DNA of 64,000 nt from Leptothrix sp. (in: b-proteobacteria) (GCA_013822685.1 PNKV01000015.1:62001-126000), one strand, 5' to 3'; positions 47,387-58,136 are shown, numbered from the stretch's first letter. Translations and numbers: made by a program. Notes: generated by a model from the sequence alone, not told the origin.

Positions 47387-48400
47387 ATGTTGCCCTCAAT
47401 CGATCTCGACCCCGTCAAGACCATGATGCTGATCCTCGGCGGATCCGCGGTGGCGATCACTGCCCTGGAAGGGGTGCTGATCGCGCGCAACCGGGGGCCT
47501 GAGGCCTACGACTGGAAGGCGTTCTGGACCACCATCCGCATCAACATGTGGCGCGCCATCGTGGAGTCCATTCCCATGGGCGCGGTGATCGGTGTGGCCT
47601 TGCCTTTCGGCGCCTGGGTCTACGAGCACCGCTTGTTCACGGCGCCGATGGACACTTGGTGGGGCTGGGTGGCCATGTTCTTCTGCACCGAGTTCTTCTA
47701 TTACTGGTTGCACCGCACCGGCCACCGGGTGCGCTGGTACTGGGCCTCGCATTCCATCCACCATTCGGGCAACCAGTACAACCTGGCAGCGGCTTTCCGC
47801 CAGTCGGTCACGGGCAAGATTTCGGGCGGGTTCATCTTCTTCGCGCCGCAGTGCTTCTTCGGTTTCTCGCCCGATGCCGTGCTGATCTCCTACGGCGTGA
47901 ACCTGGCCTACCAGTTCTGGATCCACACCGACCTGATCGACAAGATGGGTTGGATGGAGGGCTGGCTGAACACCCCCTCGGCACACCGCGTGCACCACGC
48001 CGCCAATGTCGAGTACCTGGATGCCAACTACGGTGGCACGGTCATGATTTTTGACCGCCTCTTCGGCACCTACGTGCCTGAGAAAGAAGGCGTGCCGATC
48101 CGCTATGGCCTGGTCAAGCAGGTGACGACGAACAGCGCGCTGAAGATCCTGTTCAGCGAATGGATCGCGATTTTCAAGGATGTGTTCCGGGCGCGGCGCT
48201 TGCGCGATGCCTTGGGCTACATGTTCATGCCGCCAGGCTGGGCGCCCGATGGCCAGGGTTTGACCACAGCCGACCTGCGCCGCGAGATGGCCGCCCGGAC
48301 GGGTTCGCCCACCGGCGTGCCGCCCGACGAGTTGCTGGACCGCCATCGCCGCCCACATGACGCGGGGGCCGACGACCTGGCCTTGAAAACGGCGCCTTGA
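47387..48400 (+). CDS. Sterol desaturase / fatty acid hydroxylase family protein
   Basis: Histidine motifs WLHRTGHRVRWYWASHSIHHSGNQYN and SAHRVHHAANVEYLDANYGG. Confidence 0.9.
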   Translation: MLPSIDLDPVKTMMLILGGSAVAITALEGVLIARNRGPEAYDWKAFWTTIRINMWRAIVESIPMGAVIGVALPFGAWVYEHRLFTAPMDTWWGWVAMFFCTEFFYYWLHRTGHRVRWYWASHSIHHSGNQYNLAAAFRQSVTGKISGGFIFFAPQCFFGFSPDAVLISYGVNLAYQFWIHTDLIDKMGWMEGWLNTPSAHRVHHAANVEYLDANYGGTVMIFDRLFGTYVPEKEGVPIRYGLVKQVTTNSALKILFSEWIAIFKDVFRARRLRDALGYMFMPPGWAPDGQGLTTADLRREMAARTGSPTGVPPDELLDRHRRPHDAGADDLALKTAP

Positions 48401-48412
48401 TCCCTGGGTAGA

Positions 48413-48676
48413 TCAGCTGGCGGTGTCGGCCTCCAGCCGGCCCAGCCACTGCAGGGCATGCTGCCGGTCGGTGCCGCACATTTCCCTGGAGGGTTGCAAG
48501 GACCCACACACGGCGGGCCGCTCGGGCAGGCCGAACAACTGGCAACGCCAATCAGCGGCCAAATGAGGGCAAGGCATGCCAGCGGGCTTGCCCTGGGGCA
48601 AGCCCGGCATGGGCGACGATATGGAGGGGGCAATGCAGCACGCGGCGCAACCTGGGCGGCAGTTCATGGCCTGCAT
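48413..48676 (-). CDS. YkgJ family cysteine cluster protein
   Basis: [34 protein letters not shown] ... [13 protein letters not shown]. Confidence 0.88.
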   Translation of the reverse strand: MQAMNCRPGCAACCIAPSISSPMPGLPQGKPAGMPCPHLAADWRCQLFGLPERPAVCGSLQPSREMCGTDRQHALQWLGRLEADTAS

Positions 48677-48792
48677 TGTCTGTCTGCCACCGCGGGTGTT
48701 GGAAAAAAAGCCCTGTTTTAATAATCTTCGCGATGACAGCGCTTGATCGAACGGATCCTAACCACGTGGGCCGGATTTGCAAACCCCCTAGT

Positions 48793-49389
48793 TCAGACCT
48801 TGGTTTGGCGAGCTGATTTGCTGCGCCAGGCCAAGGCCAACAGGCCGACGCCCATCATGGCCCACGTGCTGGGCTCGGGCACGGCTTGCAAGGTGCCCAC
48901 GATGATGCCGCCCTCGCGGAAGGCCATGGCGCTGTCGATCAATTGAGGCAGGCCCGAAGCATCGACCTTGAAGTGCGCCCAGCCAAACGAGGAGTAGAAC
49001 GAGTCGTCGTAGCTGAAGCCAGGGTCTGTGTAGCTGCGGGTTTTGGCGGCTAGGTAGAAGTCAGTGCCCACTGTGATCGGGGGGTTGCTGAACACATTGG
49101 CCGCGGATGCGCTGGAGGCCTGGGTGAACACGTCGCCGGCTTTGACCACGTACATGACCGCGCCCTCGTCGGCATTCACCGTGACGCCGTTGAGTTTGCC
49201 ATCAACGTAGTTCATGAACACGCCGGTGAAGTCGCCTTCGGCCGTTTGGTCCACGCTGACGGAAAAATTGTCGCCCACCGACCCCGTGAACGGCGAGGGC
49301 GCCCAATGGCCAGCCTCGACCAGGGCGTGTGCCTGGGTGGCAGTCAAAGCGGACAAGGTGAGTGCAAGCTTGATGATCGTTGGTTTCAT
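48793..49389 (-). CDS. PEP-CTERM sorting domain-containing protein
   Basis: Signal MKPTIIKLALTLSALTATQAHA; C-terminal VPEPSTWAMMGVGLLALAWRSKSARQTKV. Confidence 0.88.
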   Translation of the reverse strand: MKPTIIKLALTLSALTATQAHALVEAGHWAPSPFTGSVGDNFSVSVDQTAEGDFTGVFMNYVDGKLNGVTVNADEGAVMYVVKAGDVFTQASSASAANVFSNPPITVGTDFYLAAKTRSYTDPGFSYDDSFYSSFGWAHFKVDASGLPQLIDSAMAFREGGIIVGTLQAVPEPSTWAMMGVGLLALAWRSKSARQTKV

Positions 49390-49607
49390 GGGGTTCCTCC
49401 TTGATTTGATGAATGGGCGCCATTTGCTGTAAAACGGCCCCACGCAAGCTTAATCGGCGGGAATATTTAACGCTGTAACCGATCGAAACTTGGCTCACTG
49501 GCGGAGAGGCCGGCCGATGTGGATTCACCCCGCGAGGGAGGCGATTTCAGTACAATCCCGGGTTGCCCAAAAATGAGGCAACTGTCCTGACTTGCGCGAG
49601 GTGGCCC

Positions 49608-51653
49608 ATGCTGTACCCCAAAGAATTCGACGTCATCGTGGTGGGTGGCGGCCACGCCGGCACCGAGGCCGCACTGGCTGCAGCCCGCATGGGCTGCGCC
49701 ACCTTGCTGTTGAGCCACAACATCGAGACGCTGGGCCAGATGAGTTGCAACCCGTCCATTGGCGGGATCGGCAAGGGGCACTTGGTCAAGGAGATCGATG
49801 CCTTGGGCGGCGCCATGGCCGCCGCCACGGACGAGTCCGGCATCCAGTTTCGCATCCTGAATTCTTCGAAGGGGCCGGCGGTGCGGGCCACCCGTGCGCA
49901 GGCCGACCGCATCTTGTACAAGGCGGCCATCCGCGCGCGCCTGGAGAACCAGCCCAACCTGTGGTTGTTCCAGCAAGCGGTGGACGACCTGATGGTGGAG
50001 TCGGATGGCGTGAATGAGCGCGTGGTGGGCGCGGTCACCCAGGTGGGCATCCGCTTTCGGGCCAAGACGGTGGTCTTGACGGCCGGCACCTTCCTGGACG
50101 GCAAGATCCACGTGGGCCTGCAGAACTACAGCGCCGGGCGGGCAGGAGATCCACCGGCGGTGTCGCTGTCGGCACGGCTAAAAGAACTAAAGTTGCCGCA
50201 AGGCCGCCTGAAAACCGGCACGCCCCCGCGCATTGATGGCCGCAGCATCGATTTCAGCCAATTGACCGAGCAGCCCGGCGACGGCATGGACGGTGTCAGC
50301 CCCGTGCCCGTGTTCAGTTTCCTGGGCACGGCCGATCAGCACCCGGCGCAACTGCCATGCTGGATCACGCACACCAACCAGCAGACGCACGACATCATCC
50401 GCTCGGGCTTTGACCGCAGCCCCATGTTCACCGGGGTGATCGAGGGGGTGGGGCCGCGTTACTGCCCCAGCATCGAAGACAAGATCAACCGCTTTGCCGA
50501 CAAAGACACGCACCAGATCTTCCTGGAGCCGGAAGGGCTGACGACCCACGAGTTTTACCCCAACGGCATCAGCACCTCGCTGCCTTTCGACATTCAGCTG
50601 GCAGCGCTGCACTCCATGCCCGGCCTGGAAAACGCGCACATTCTGCGCCCCGGTTACGCGATCGAATACGACTACTTCGATCCGCGCGAGCTCAAGTCCA
50701 GCTTCGAGACCAAAGCCATTGGCGGGCTGTTCTTCGCGGGCCAGATCAATGGCACCACCGGCTATGAGGAGGCAGCTGCCCAGGGCTTGTTCGCAGGTTT
50801 GAATGCCGCCTTGCAGGCCAAAGGCCAAGGGCCCTGGTTGCCTCGGCGCGACCAGGCTTATTTGGGCGTGTTGGTCGACGACCTGATCACCAAGGGCGTG
50901 ACCGAGCCCTACCGCATGTTCACCAGCCGTGCCGAGTTCCGCCTGCAACTGCGCGAAGACAATGCCGACATGCGCTTGACCGAGGCCGGGCGCGAACTGG
51001 GCTTGGTGGACGATGCGCGGTGGGCTGCCTTCAACCGGAAGCGCGACGCTGTTTCACGTGAAACAGAACGCCTGCGCATGCAGTGGGTTCGCCCGGCCAC
51101 TTTGCCTGCCACCGATGCTGAGCGGCTGGTGGGCAAAGCCTTGGAGCGGGAGTACAGCCTGGCCGATTTGCTGCGTCGGCCGGGTGTAAATTTTAATGTG
51201 CTGGCAGAAGTCAGCGCGCTTGCTCACCAAGCGCAGTCCACGCTGAATGCCGAGAAAATCGCATCAGGGCAGGGCGTTGTTTCACGTGAAACAGTGCCGG
51301 TGTCACGCGCTGCACTGCAAGCCGAGTTGGGCAGCACGCTGGCCGACGCGGTGATTGAGCAGGTTGAGATCAGCGTCAAATACGCCGGCTACATCAACAA
51401 GCAAAACGACGAAGTGGAGCGATCTGCCCATTTTGAGAACCTGCAGTTGCCCGCCGAACTGGACTACCAGCAGGTGCCGGCTCTGAGTTTTGAGGTGCGC
51501 CACAAGCTGAGCCAGCACCGGCCCGAGACCTTGGGGCAGGCATCGCGGATCTCGGGCGTCACGCCTGCGGCCATTTCGCTGTTGCTGATCCATCTGAAAA
51601 AGGGCCGCTTCAAGGGCTTCGATCGCGTGCCTGAAGAGGCCAACCTGACCTGA
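49608..51653 (+). CDS. mnmG: tRNA uridine-5-carboxymethylaminomethyl(34) synthesis enzyme MnmG
   Basis: [66 protein letters not shown]. Confidence 0.98.
   Translation: MLYPKEFDVIVVGGGHAGTEAALAAARMGCATLLLSHNIETLGQMSCNPSIGGIGKGHLVKEIDALGGAMAAATDESGIQFRILNSSKGPAVRATRAQADRILYKAAIRARLENQPNLWLFQQAVDDLMVESDGVNERVVGAVTQVGIRFRAKTVVLTAGTFLDGKIHVGLQNYSAGRAGDPPAVSLSARLKELKLPQGRLKTGTPPRIDGRSIDFSQLTEQPGDGMDGVSPVPVFSFLGTADQHPAQLPCWITHTNQQTHDIIRSGFDRSPMFTGVIEGVGPRYCPSIEDKINRFADKDTHQIFLEPEGLTTHEFYPNGISTSLPFDIQLAALHSMPGLENAHILRPGYAIEYDYFDPRELKSSFETKAIGGLFFAGQINGTTGYEEAAAQGLFAGLNAALQAKGQGPWLPRRDQAYLGVLVDDLITKGVTEPYRMFTSRAEFRLQLREDNADMRLTEAGRELGLVDDARWAAFNRKRDAVSRETERLRMQWVRPATLPATDAERLVGKALEREYSLADLLRRPGVNFNVLAEVSALAHQAQSTLNAEKIASGQGVVSRETVPVSRAALQAELGSTLADAVIEQVEISVKYAGYINKQNDEVERSAHFENLQLPAELDYQQVPALSFEVRHKLSQHRPETLGQASRISGVTPAAISLLLIHLKKGRFKGFDRVPEEANLT
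51050..51065. promoter_or_regulatory. parS site 1 (ParB-binding centromere)
   Basis: Perfect 16-bp palindrome TGTTTCACGTGAAACA inside mnmG. Confidence 0.93.
51278..51293. promoter_or_regulatory. parS site 2
   Basis: Perfect 16-bp palindrome TGTTTCACGTGAAACA inside mnmG. Confidence 0.93.
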
Positions 51654-51678
51654 TTGCCGAGCCGATGGCTCCCTGTCC

Positions 51679-52374
51679 ATGAACCCAACCCAACTTTCAT
51701 CCGCCACCAACACGGCGCCCGCATTGGCGACCGAGCTTCGCCGAGCATTGGCCGGCGTGGACTTGGGCGACGCGCCGCCACTCACCGACCACCAGATTGA
51801 CCAGTTGCTGGCTTACGTGGCCATGCTGGGGCAGTGGGGGAAGACGTACAACCTGACGGCCGTGCGCGACCCGGCCGAAATGCTGAGTCTGCACCTGCTG
51901 GACAGCTTGGTGGTGCGTGCGCCACTTTGGCAGCACCTGCAAGGCCAGGCGGCGGCATTGCTCGACGTGGGCAGTGGCGGTGGTTTGCCTGGCGCGGTCC
52001 TGGCCATCACGATGCCGCAACTGGATGTGGTGTGCGTGGACGCTGTGGCCAAGAAGGCCGCTTTTGTGCGGCAGGTCGCTGCCGAATTGCGCCTGCCCAA
52101 CCTGAAAGCCGAGCATTCGCGGGTCGAAGACCTCAAGCCCAAGCCCTGGCAAGTGATCACCTCGCGGGCCTTTGCTTCTCTGCATGACTTTGTGGCGTTG
52201 ACCCAAGACCTGCTGGCACCCCAAGGCGTGTGGATGGCCATGAAGGGCAAGCACCCCGCCGACGAACTCACCGCTTTGCCCGAGGGCATTGATGTGTTTC
52301 ACGTGGAACAACTGCAAGTGCCTGGCTTGGAAGCCGAGCGTTGCCTCGTGTGGATGCGCCCGCAGCAGGGATAA
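51679..52374 (+). CDS. rsmG: 16S rRNA (guanine(527)-N(7))-methyltransferase RsmG
   Basis: YNLTAVRDPAEMLSLHLLDSLVV; LLDVGSGGGLPGAVLAI; position between mnmG and parA. Confidence 0.97.
   Translation: MNPTQLSSATNTAPALATELRRALAGVDLGDAPPLTDHQIDQLLAYVAMLGQWGKTYNLTAVRDPAEMLSLHLLDSLVVRAPLWQHLQGQAAALLDVGSGGGLPGAVLAITMPQLDVVCVDAVAKKAAFVRQVAAELRLPNLKAEHSRVEDLKPKPWQVITSRAFASLHDFVALTQDLLAPQGVWMAMKGKHPADELTALPEGIDVFHVEQLQVPGLEAERCLVWMRPQQG
52295..52310. promoter_or_regulatory. parS-like site 3 (one mismatch)
   Basis: TGTTTCACGTGGAACA inside rsmG. Confidence 0.7.
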
Positions 52375-52381
52375 TGGCGGC

Positions 52382-53161
52382 ATGCCGCACATCTTCTGCA
52401 TTGCCAACCAAAAGGGCGGGGTCGGCAAGACCACCACCACCGTGAACCTGGCGGCCGGCTTGGCCCAAGTCGGCCAGCGCGTTTTGATCGTTGACCTGGA
52501 CCCTCAGGGCAACGCCACCATGGGCTCGGGGGTGGACAAGCGCACCCTGAGCAACACCGTCTATGACGTGTTGCTGGAAGACGTGAGCATCGCCGATGCA
52601 CGCCAACGCAGCCCCAAAGGTGGCTATGACGTGTTGGGCGCCAACCGCGACTTGGCCGGCGCCGAGATCGAGCTGGTGCCGCTGGAGCGGCGCGATCGGC
52701 GCCTCAAAACCGCACTTGAAGCCGTCGCCGCCGAATACGACTTCGTGCTCATCGACTGCCCGCCGTCGCTCAGCCTGCTCACCCTCAACGGCCTGACCTG
52801 TGCCCATGGCGTGATCGTGCCGATGCAATGCGAGTACTTCGCGCTGGAAGGCCTGACCGACCTGGTCAACACCGTCAAGCAAGTGCATGCCAACCTGAAC
52901 CGCGATCTGCAGCTGATCGGCCTGCTGCGCGTGATGTACGACCCGCGCATCACCCTGCAGCAGCAGGTGAGCGACCAGCTCAAGGCGCACTTTGGCGACA
53001 AGGTGTTCGACACCGTGATCCCGCGCAACGTGCGTTTGGCCGAGGCGCCCAGCTACGGCGTGCCCGGCGTGGTGTTCGATCCCAGCTCCAAGGGCGCGCA
53101 GGCCTTCGTGGCCTTTGCCCAGGAAGTGGTCGAGCGGGTGGCGAACAAGTCGCTGGCGTGA
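52382..53161 (+). CDS. parA: Chromosome partitioning ATPase ParA (Soj)
   Basis: IFCIANQKGGVGKTTTTVNLAAGLA deviant Walker A; start at ATG 52382. Confidence 0.97.
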   Translation: MPHIFCIANQKGGVGKTTTTVNLAAGLAQVGQRVLIVDLDPQGNATMGSGVDKRTLSNTVYDVLLEDVSIADARQRSPKGGYDVLGANRDLAGAEIELVPLERRDRRLKTALEAVAAEYDFVLIDCPPSLSLLTLNGLTCAHGVIVPMQCEYFALEGLTDLVNTVKQVHANLNRDLQLIGLLRVMYDPRITLQQQVSDQLKAHFGDKVFDTVIPRNVRLAEAPSYGVPGVVFDPSSKGAQAFVAFAQEVVERVANKSLA

Positions 53162-53733
53162 TGCGGCTCTTGTTGCTGCCCGGCTGGAACGACTCGGGGC
53201 CGGGCCATTGGCAAAGCCGCTGGCCCCAGCTTCACGGGGAACAGGCCCACTTCCGCAAAGTCGATCAGGATGATTGGGCCTGGCCCAAACGCGGTGACTG
53301 GATGATGAACCTGGACGAGGTGCTGCTGGCCGAAACAGCCCTTGTTCACGATCCCGCCATCCTGGTCGCCCACAGCCTGGGCTGTCACTTGGTGGCGGCT
53401 TGGGCGGCGCACTCGCAGCACACCAGCCTGGTCAAAGCGGCGTGGCTGGTGGCACCGCCCGACTTGGACGGGCCTCCCAACGCGGCCACGGCCGCGCCCC
53501 AGTTGCACGGCTGGCGCAAGGTCGTGCGGCAGCGGCTGCCTTTTCAGGCCACGGTGCTGGCCTCGCGCAACGACCCCTACGCCGATTTTGAGCGCAGCCA
53601 GGCGCTGGCCCAGGATTGGGGCGCAGGCCTGCACGACCTGGGTGAGGCGGGGCATGTGAACGAGGCGTCTGGCCACGGCGATTGGCCAGAAGGCTGGCAC
53701 ATGCTGCAAGAACACGCCGCGCGCCAAAACTGA
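53161..53733 (+). CDS. RBBP9/YdeN family alpha/beta hydrolase
   Basis: LLLLPGWNDSGPGHWQSRWPQ; VAHSLGCHLVAAWA nucleophile elbow; GEAGHVNEASGHGDWPEGW. Confidence 0.9.
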   Translation: MRLLLLPGWNDSGPGHWQSRWPQLHGEQAHFRKVDQDDWAWPKRGDWMMNLDEVLLAETALVHDPAILVAHSLGCHLVAAWAAHSQHTSLVKAAWLVAPPDLDGPPNAATAAPQLHGWRKVVRQRLPFQATVLASRNDPYADFERSQALAQDWGAGLHDLGEAGHVNEASGHGDWPEGWHMLQEHAARQN

Positions 53734-53749
53734 CGGACAATCCCGGCCT

Positions 53750-54649
53750 ATGGCGACCAAAAAATCCAAAGGCCTGGGGCTGGGCCTGGAGGCCCTGCTG
53801 GGCCCCAAAGTCAGCGACACCCCGGCACCCGCAGCGGCCGAAGGCCCCCCCACGACCTTGAACCTGTCCCTGATGCAGGCCGGCAAGTACCAGCCGCGCA
53901 CGCGCATGGACGAAGGCTCTCTGTACGAGCTGGCCGAAAGCATCCGCACCCAGGGCATCATGCAGCCGATCCTGGTGCGGCCCATCGGTGGCGGGCGCTA
54001 CGAGATCATCGCGGGTGAACGCCGTTCGCGTGCCGCCAAACTGGCCGGCCTGACCGAGGTGCCGGTGCTGGTGAAAGACGTGCCCGATGAATCGGCCGCC
54101 GTGATGGCGCTGATCGAGAACATCCAGCGTGAAGACCTGAACCCGCTGGAAGAAGCCCAAGGCTTGCAGCGCTTGACCCAGGAATTCGGACTGACGCACG
54201 AGCAGGCCGCCCAATCGGTGGGCCGCTCGCGCAGCGCCGCCAGCAACCTGCTGCGCCTGTTGAACCTGGCCGACGCGGTGCAGGGCATGCTGATGGCCGG
54301 CGACATCGACATGGGCCACGCCCGCGCTTTGCTGGCGCTCGACAAAGCCCAGCAGGTCACCACCGCGCACGAGATCGCCAGCAAGAAGCTGAGCGTGCGC
54401 GATGCTGAAAAGCTCGTCAACAAGCAGATCGGGGCAGGGCGGCAGTCGCTGATGCGCATCAAGGGCGACAAGTCGCGCGATGTGCTGCGCCTGGAAGAAG
54501 AGCTGTCCGACCTGCTGACCGCGCAACTGGAAATCCGCGTCAAGAAGCGCACTAAGCGCGGTGAACAGGGCGAGTTGGCCATCCAGTTCGGCAGCCTGGA
54601 AGAGCTGAACGGCTTGATCGACAAATTGCGCGGCGGCCAGCAGGCCTGA
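53750..54649 (+). CDS. parB: Chromosome partitioning protein ParB (Spo0J)
   Basis: KSKGLGLGLEALLG; YQPRTRMDEGSLYELAESIRTQGIMQPILVRP; YEIIAGERRSRAAKLAGL. Confidence 0.98.
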   Translation: MATKKSKGLGLGLEALLGPKVSDTPAPAAAEGPPTTLNLSLMQAGKYQPRTRMDEGSLYELAESIRTQGIMQPILVRPIGGGRYEIIAGERRSRAAKLAGLTEVPVLVKDVPDESAAVMALIENIQREDLNPLEEAQGLQRLTQEFGLTHEQAAQSVGRSRSAASNLLRLLNLADAVQGMLMAGDIDMGHARALLALDKAQQVTTAHEIASKKLSVRDAEKLVNKQIGAGRQSLMRIKGDKSRDVLRLEEELSDLLTAQLEIRVKKRTKRGEQGELAIQFGSLEELNGLIDKLRGGQQA

Positions 54650-54671
54650 CCCGGGCAGACACGCGACCGGC

Positions 54672-55418
54672 ATGGGGCCCTGGCCACTGCCCGCCTTGCT
54701 GAGCTGGGCCCTGGCCTGGGGCTTGTGCTTTGCCTTGCGCAGCAGCGCCGCGCCCTTGTGGGCGGTGCTGGCCCTGCCCACGGCCCTGGGCGCCTTGTTG
54801 GCCTTGTGGCCCAAGGTGGCCACGACGCCGTGGCGGCGCGTGTTCGTGGCGGGTGGCTTTCCGCTGTCGGCCCTGGCGCTGGGGCAGGGCAGCGGCTTGC
54901 CAGCCTGGGTGTGGCTGGCGCCGCTGGGCCTGCTGCTGCTGGCCTACCCCGTCAATGCCTGGCGCGATGCGCCGGTGTTCCCCACACCGCGTGGTGCCCT
55001 GACCGGCCTGCCAGGCCACGCCCCTTTGCCCGCGGGCGCCCGCATCCTCGACGCCGGTTGCGGCATGGGCGACGGCCTGGCCGAACTGCACCGTGCCTAC
55101 CCCCAAGCAGTGCTGCATGGCATCGAGTGGAGCTGGCCCTGGCGCCTGGTCTGCGGCCTGCGGTGCCCCTGGGCATCGGTGCGCCGTGCCGACATGTGGG
55201 CCGCCGACTGGTCAAGCTACGACATGGTCTACCTGTTCCAGCGGCCCGAGTCCATGCCGCGCGCGGTTGAGAAAGCCCGCCGCGAGCTCAAGCGCGGCGC
55301 CTGGCTGGTCAGCCTGGAGTTCGAAGCGGTGGACGGGCAGGGCGTGCCCCTGGCGCCGCAGGCCCGTTTGACCCTGGAAAACGGGCGACCCGTGTGGATG
55401 TACCAGCCCACACGGTGA
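54672..55418 (+). CDS. Membrane-anchored class I SAM-dependent methyltransferase
   Basis: N-terminal TM segments; ARILDAGCGMGDGLAELHRAYPQAVLHGIEWSW. Confidence 0.75.
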   Translation: MGPWPLPALLSWALAWGLCFALRSSAAPLWAVLALPTALGALLALWPKVATTPWRRVFVAGGFPLSALALGQGSGLPAWVWLAPLGLLLLAYPVNAWRDAPVFPTPRGALTGLPGHAPLPAGARILDAGCGMGDGLAELHRAYPQAVLHGIEWSWPWRLVCGLRCPWASVRRADMWAADWSSYDMVYLFQRPESMPRAVEKARRELKRGAWLVSLEFEAVDGQGVPLAPQARLTLENGRPVWMYQPTR

Positions 55419-55470
55419 CGCCGCTTCGGGCAGGGGTCTACACTGTGGCCTTGTTCTGGAAAACGATTCG

Positions 55471-56004
55471 ATGTCCCTGCCTTCAGACCCCGCTGCCACC
55501 GACACTCCCGTGCCCGCTGGCGCACCGTTCACGCCCGAAGAGTTTCGCGCAGCCCTGGGGCAGTTCACCACCGGGGTGACCATCGTCACGGCCCGCACCC
55601 CCGAGGGCGTGCTGGTGGGCCTGACAGCCAACTCCTTCAATTCGGTCTCACTGTCGCCCCCATTGGTGTTGTGGAGCCTGGCGCGGCAATCGTCGTCCTT
55701 GCCAGCTTTTTTGTCGGCCACGCACTACGCCATCAATGTGCTGGCGGCGGACCAGCGCCTGTTGGCTGAGCGCTTCGCGCGCAAGGGCATTGACCGGTTC
55801 GAGGGTGTGCCATGGCGCGAGGGCCTGACCGGTGCCCCCGTGATCCCCGGGGCCGTGGCCGTGTTCGAGTGCGCGCACCGCAGCCACCACGACGCGGGTG
55901 ACCACGTCATCTTCGTCAGCCAGGTGGCGCATTGCAACCGCCGCATCGGCGCCGAACCGCTCGTGTTCCACGGCGGGCGCTTTTTCAGCGACCTGACCTG
56001 GTGA
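55471..56004 (+). CDS. Flavin reductase family protein
   Basis: EEFRAALGQFTTGVTIVTARTPEGVLVGLTANSFNSVSLSPPLVLWSL. Confidence 0.93.
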   Translation: MSLPSDPAATDTPVPAGAPFTPEEFRAALGQFTTGVTIVTARTPEGVLVGLTANSFNSVSLSPPLVLWSLARQSSSLPAFLSATHYAINVLAADQRLLAERFARKGIDRFEGVPWREGLTGAPVIPGAVAVFECAHRSHHDAGDHVIFVSQVAHCNRRIGAEPLVFHGGRFFSDLTW

Positions 56005-56018
56005 ACGCCCGGCCCGCA

Positions 56019-58136
56019 TCAGCCTTCTTCGGCTGATTCCTCGTTGTCCTGCGCGGTCAACTGCTCGGCATAGCGGTCCAGCAGGGTCAGCAGGCGCGCC
56101 ACGTCCAGGGGCTTGGTGAGGTAATCCAGGAAACCACGCTCACGTGCCGCGGCGATCTGGTCGGGCATGGCGTCGGCCGACAAACCCACGCGCGGGATGC
56201 CCGCGGTTTCAGCCCGGCGTGCCAGCACGTCCGACACGTCCAGGCCGCTCATGTCGCCCAGGTGCATGTCGAGCAGCAGCAGATCGGGCGGGCTGGACCG
56301 GGCCATCTGGATGGCCTCGGCGCCATTGCGCGCCACCTCCATGTGCCACTTGGGTCGCATGTGCATGACCTGGCGCACCAGCTCCACATTGACCACGTTG
56401 TCCTCGGCATAAAGCAGCGTCAGGGTGCCGGGGTTGAGCGCATCGAAGGCGCCCCAGCCCGACCGGCCACCCAGCCTGCCCGCGATGGAGTCGGCGGCCT
56501 GCGGTTGCGGGTTGAGGGCTGCGGGCAGCCACACCCGGAAGCTGGAGCCGATGCCGACCTGGCTGCTGATCTCAAGCCGGCCCCGCATCAAGTCGATCAG
56601 GCGCTTGACGATGACCAGGCCAATGCCGGTGCCCTCGACCGAGGTGCGTTCGGCGCCCAGGCGGTTGAAGGGCTCGAAGAGGTGGGCTTGCTGCTCGTCG
56701 CTCAGGCCCCGGCCCGTGTCGCTCACGGTGATGACCACGTAGGAGCGCACGCCCTGGGCCTCGATCATGACGCGCCCGCCGGGCTTGTTGTACTTGACGG
56801 CGTTCGTCATCAGGTTGACCAGGATCTGGCGCAGGCGCACCTGGTCGGCCTTGACGAAGAGGTCTTCGGTGGGCGGCGTCAGCAGCAGTTGCACATCGCT
56901 TTGAGTGACCTGGTTGCTGACCAGGGCGACGGCCTCTTCCAGCACGCCGGACAGGCGCTGTGGCTCCAGCACCAGGGGCAGGCCACCGGCCTCGATGCGG
57001 GACAGGTCGAGCACGTCGGTCAGCATGGCCAGCAGGTGGGCGCCCGCGCGCTCAATGTGGCTGACCTTCTTGCGCTGGATGTCGTTGATCGGGTTGGTGG
57101 GATCGACGCGCAGCAATTGCGCGAAGCCCAGCATGGCGTTCAAGGGTGTGCGCAGCTCATGGCTCATGCGAGACAGGAAATCGGTTTTTTCCTTGTTGGC
57201 GCGTTCGGCCGCCTTGGCCGAGTTCATGGCTTCTTCGAACTGGCGGCGCTCGGTGATGTCTTCGCTCACGGCCACGAAGTGCAGCGGCTGGCCTTGCGCG
57301 TCGCGGACCAGCGCGGCCGACAGCATCACCCACACCGCTTGCCCATCGGGCCGCACATAACGTTTCTCAATGCTGTAGCGCTGGCGTTGCCCTTCCAGCG
57401 CCGAGGCCGCCATCGCTTCGTCGGTGGCCAAGTCGTCGGGGTGCGTGATGTCGTGGTGGTGCAGTTGCAGCAACTGCTCGCGGGTGCGGCGGGTGATCTC
57501 GGTGAAGCGGTGGTTGGCGTCCAGCAAGCGGCCACTGGTTGACAGGCGAACGATGCCCACGCCCGCGGCGTCGAACAACTGGCGGTACTGCTCTTCGGTG
57601 CTGCGCAGCGTTCCTCGGGCCACGGCCAGGGCGGTGAGGGCTTCGCGTTGCCGATGCTCGGCCTGCCACGCGGCAACACTGCTGGCCAGCAGCGCCAAGG
57701 CAGGCGTCAGTTGCCGGGTGATGAGATCGCCGTAACCGCCCGGGCGATTGGCCAGCCCGACGATGCCGATCAACTGGCCGCCGCGAAGCAGGGGTTGGGC
57801 CATCAGGTTCTGCACGCCTTTGACGGCTTGGCTGTCGACCTGGTTGTTCACCACAGGGCCGCCGGTGTCGAGCACCTTGGCCCACAGCGTGGAGGGTGCC
57901 TGTCGGGGGTCGTTAGGCCAGATCAGCGGGCCGGCACTGTGCAATTGCAGCTGGCCTGAGGGCGCATCGACGAGGTCGCCGATGAAGCCGCACGGGCTGC
58001 TGGTGAAGACCATCAACTCGGTCAACTGGGCCTGGACCAGATCCCACCCGGACATGCCCCGCCCGTCCACGGTGGCCAAACGGCTGAGAAGCTGGACGGT
58101 GGTGTCGTTGGGGTCGGGATCTGAAGGGCTGTGCAT
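56019..58136 (-). CDS. Hybrid sensor histidine kinase (GAF-like, PAS, HisKA, HATPase_c, REC)
   Basis: FLSRMSHELRTPLNAMLGFAQLLRVD; VSDTGRGLSDEQQAHLFEPFNRLG; LLLLDMHLGDMSGL; start at 58136. Confidence 0.92.
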   Translation of the reverse strand: MHSPSDPDPNDTTVQLLSRLATVDGRGMSGWDLVQAQLTELMVFTSSPCGFIGDLVDAPSGQLQLHSAGPLIWPNDPRQAPSTLWAKVLDTGGPVVNNQVDSQAVKGVQNLMAQPLLRGGQLIGIVGLANRPGGYGDLITRQLTPALALLASSVAAWQAEHRQREALTALAVARGTLRSTEEQYRQLFDAAGVGIVRLSTSGRLLDANHRFTEITRRTREQLLQLHHHDITHPDDLATDEAMAASALEGQRQRYSIEKRYVRPDGQAVWVMLSAALVRDAQGQPLHFVAVSEDITERRQFEEAMNSAKAAERANKEKTDFLSRMSHELRTPLNAMLGFAQLLRVDPTNPINDIQRKKVSHIERAGAHLLAMLTDVLDLSRIEAGGLPLVLEPQRLSGVLEEAVALVSNQVTQSDVQLLLTPPTEDLFVKADQVRLRQILVNLMTNAVKYNKPGGRVMIEAQGVRSYVVITVSDTGRGLSDEQQAHLFEPFNRLGAERTSVEGTGIGLVIVKRLIDLMRGRLEISSQVGIGSSFRVWLPAALNPQPQAADSIAGRLGGRSGWGAFDALNPGTLTLLYAEDNVVNVELVRQVMHMRPKWHMEVARNGAEAIQMARSSPPDLLLLDMHLGDMSGLDVSDVLARRAETAGIPRVGLSADAMPDQIAAARERGFLDYLTKPLDVARLLTLLDRYAEQLTAQDNEESAEEG

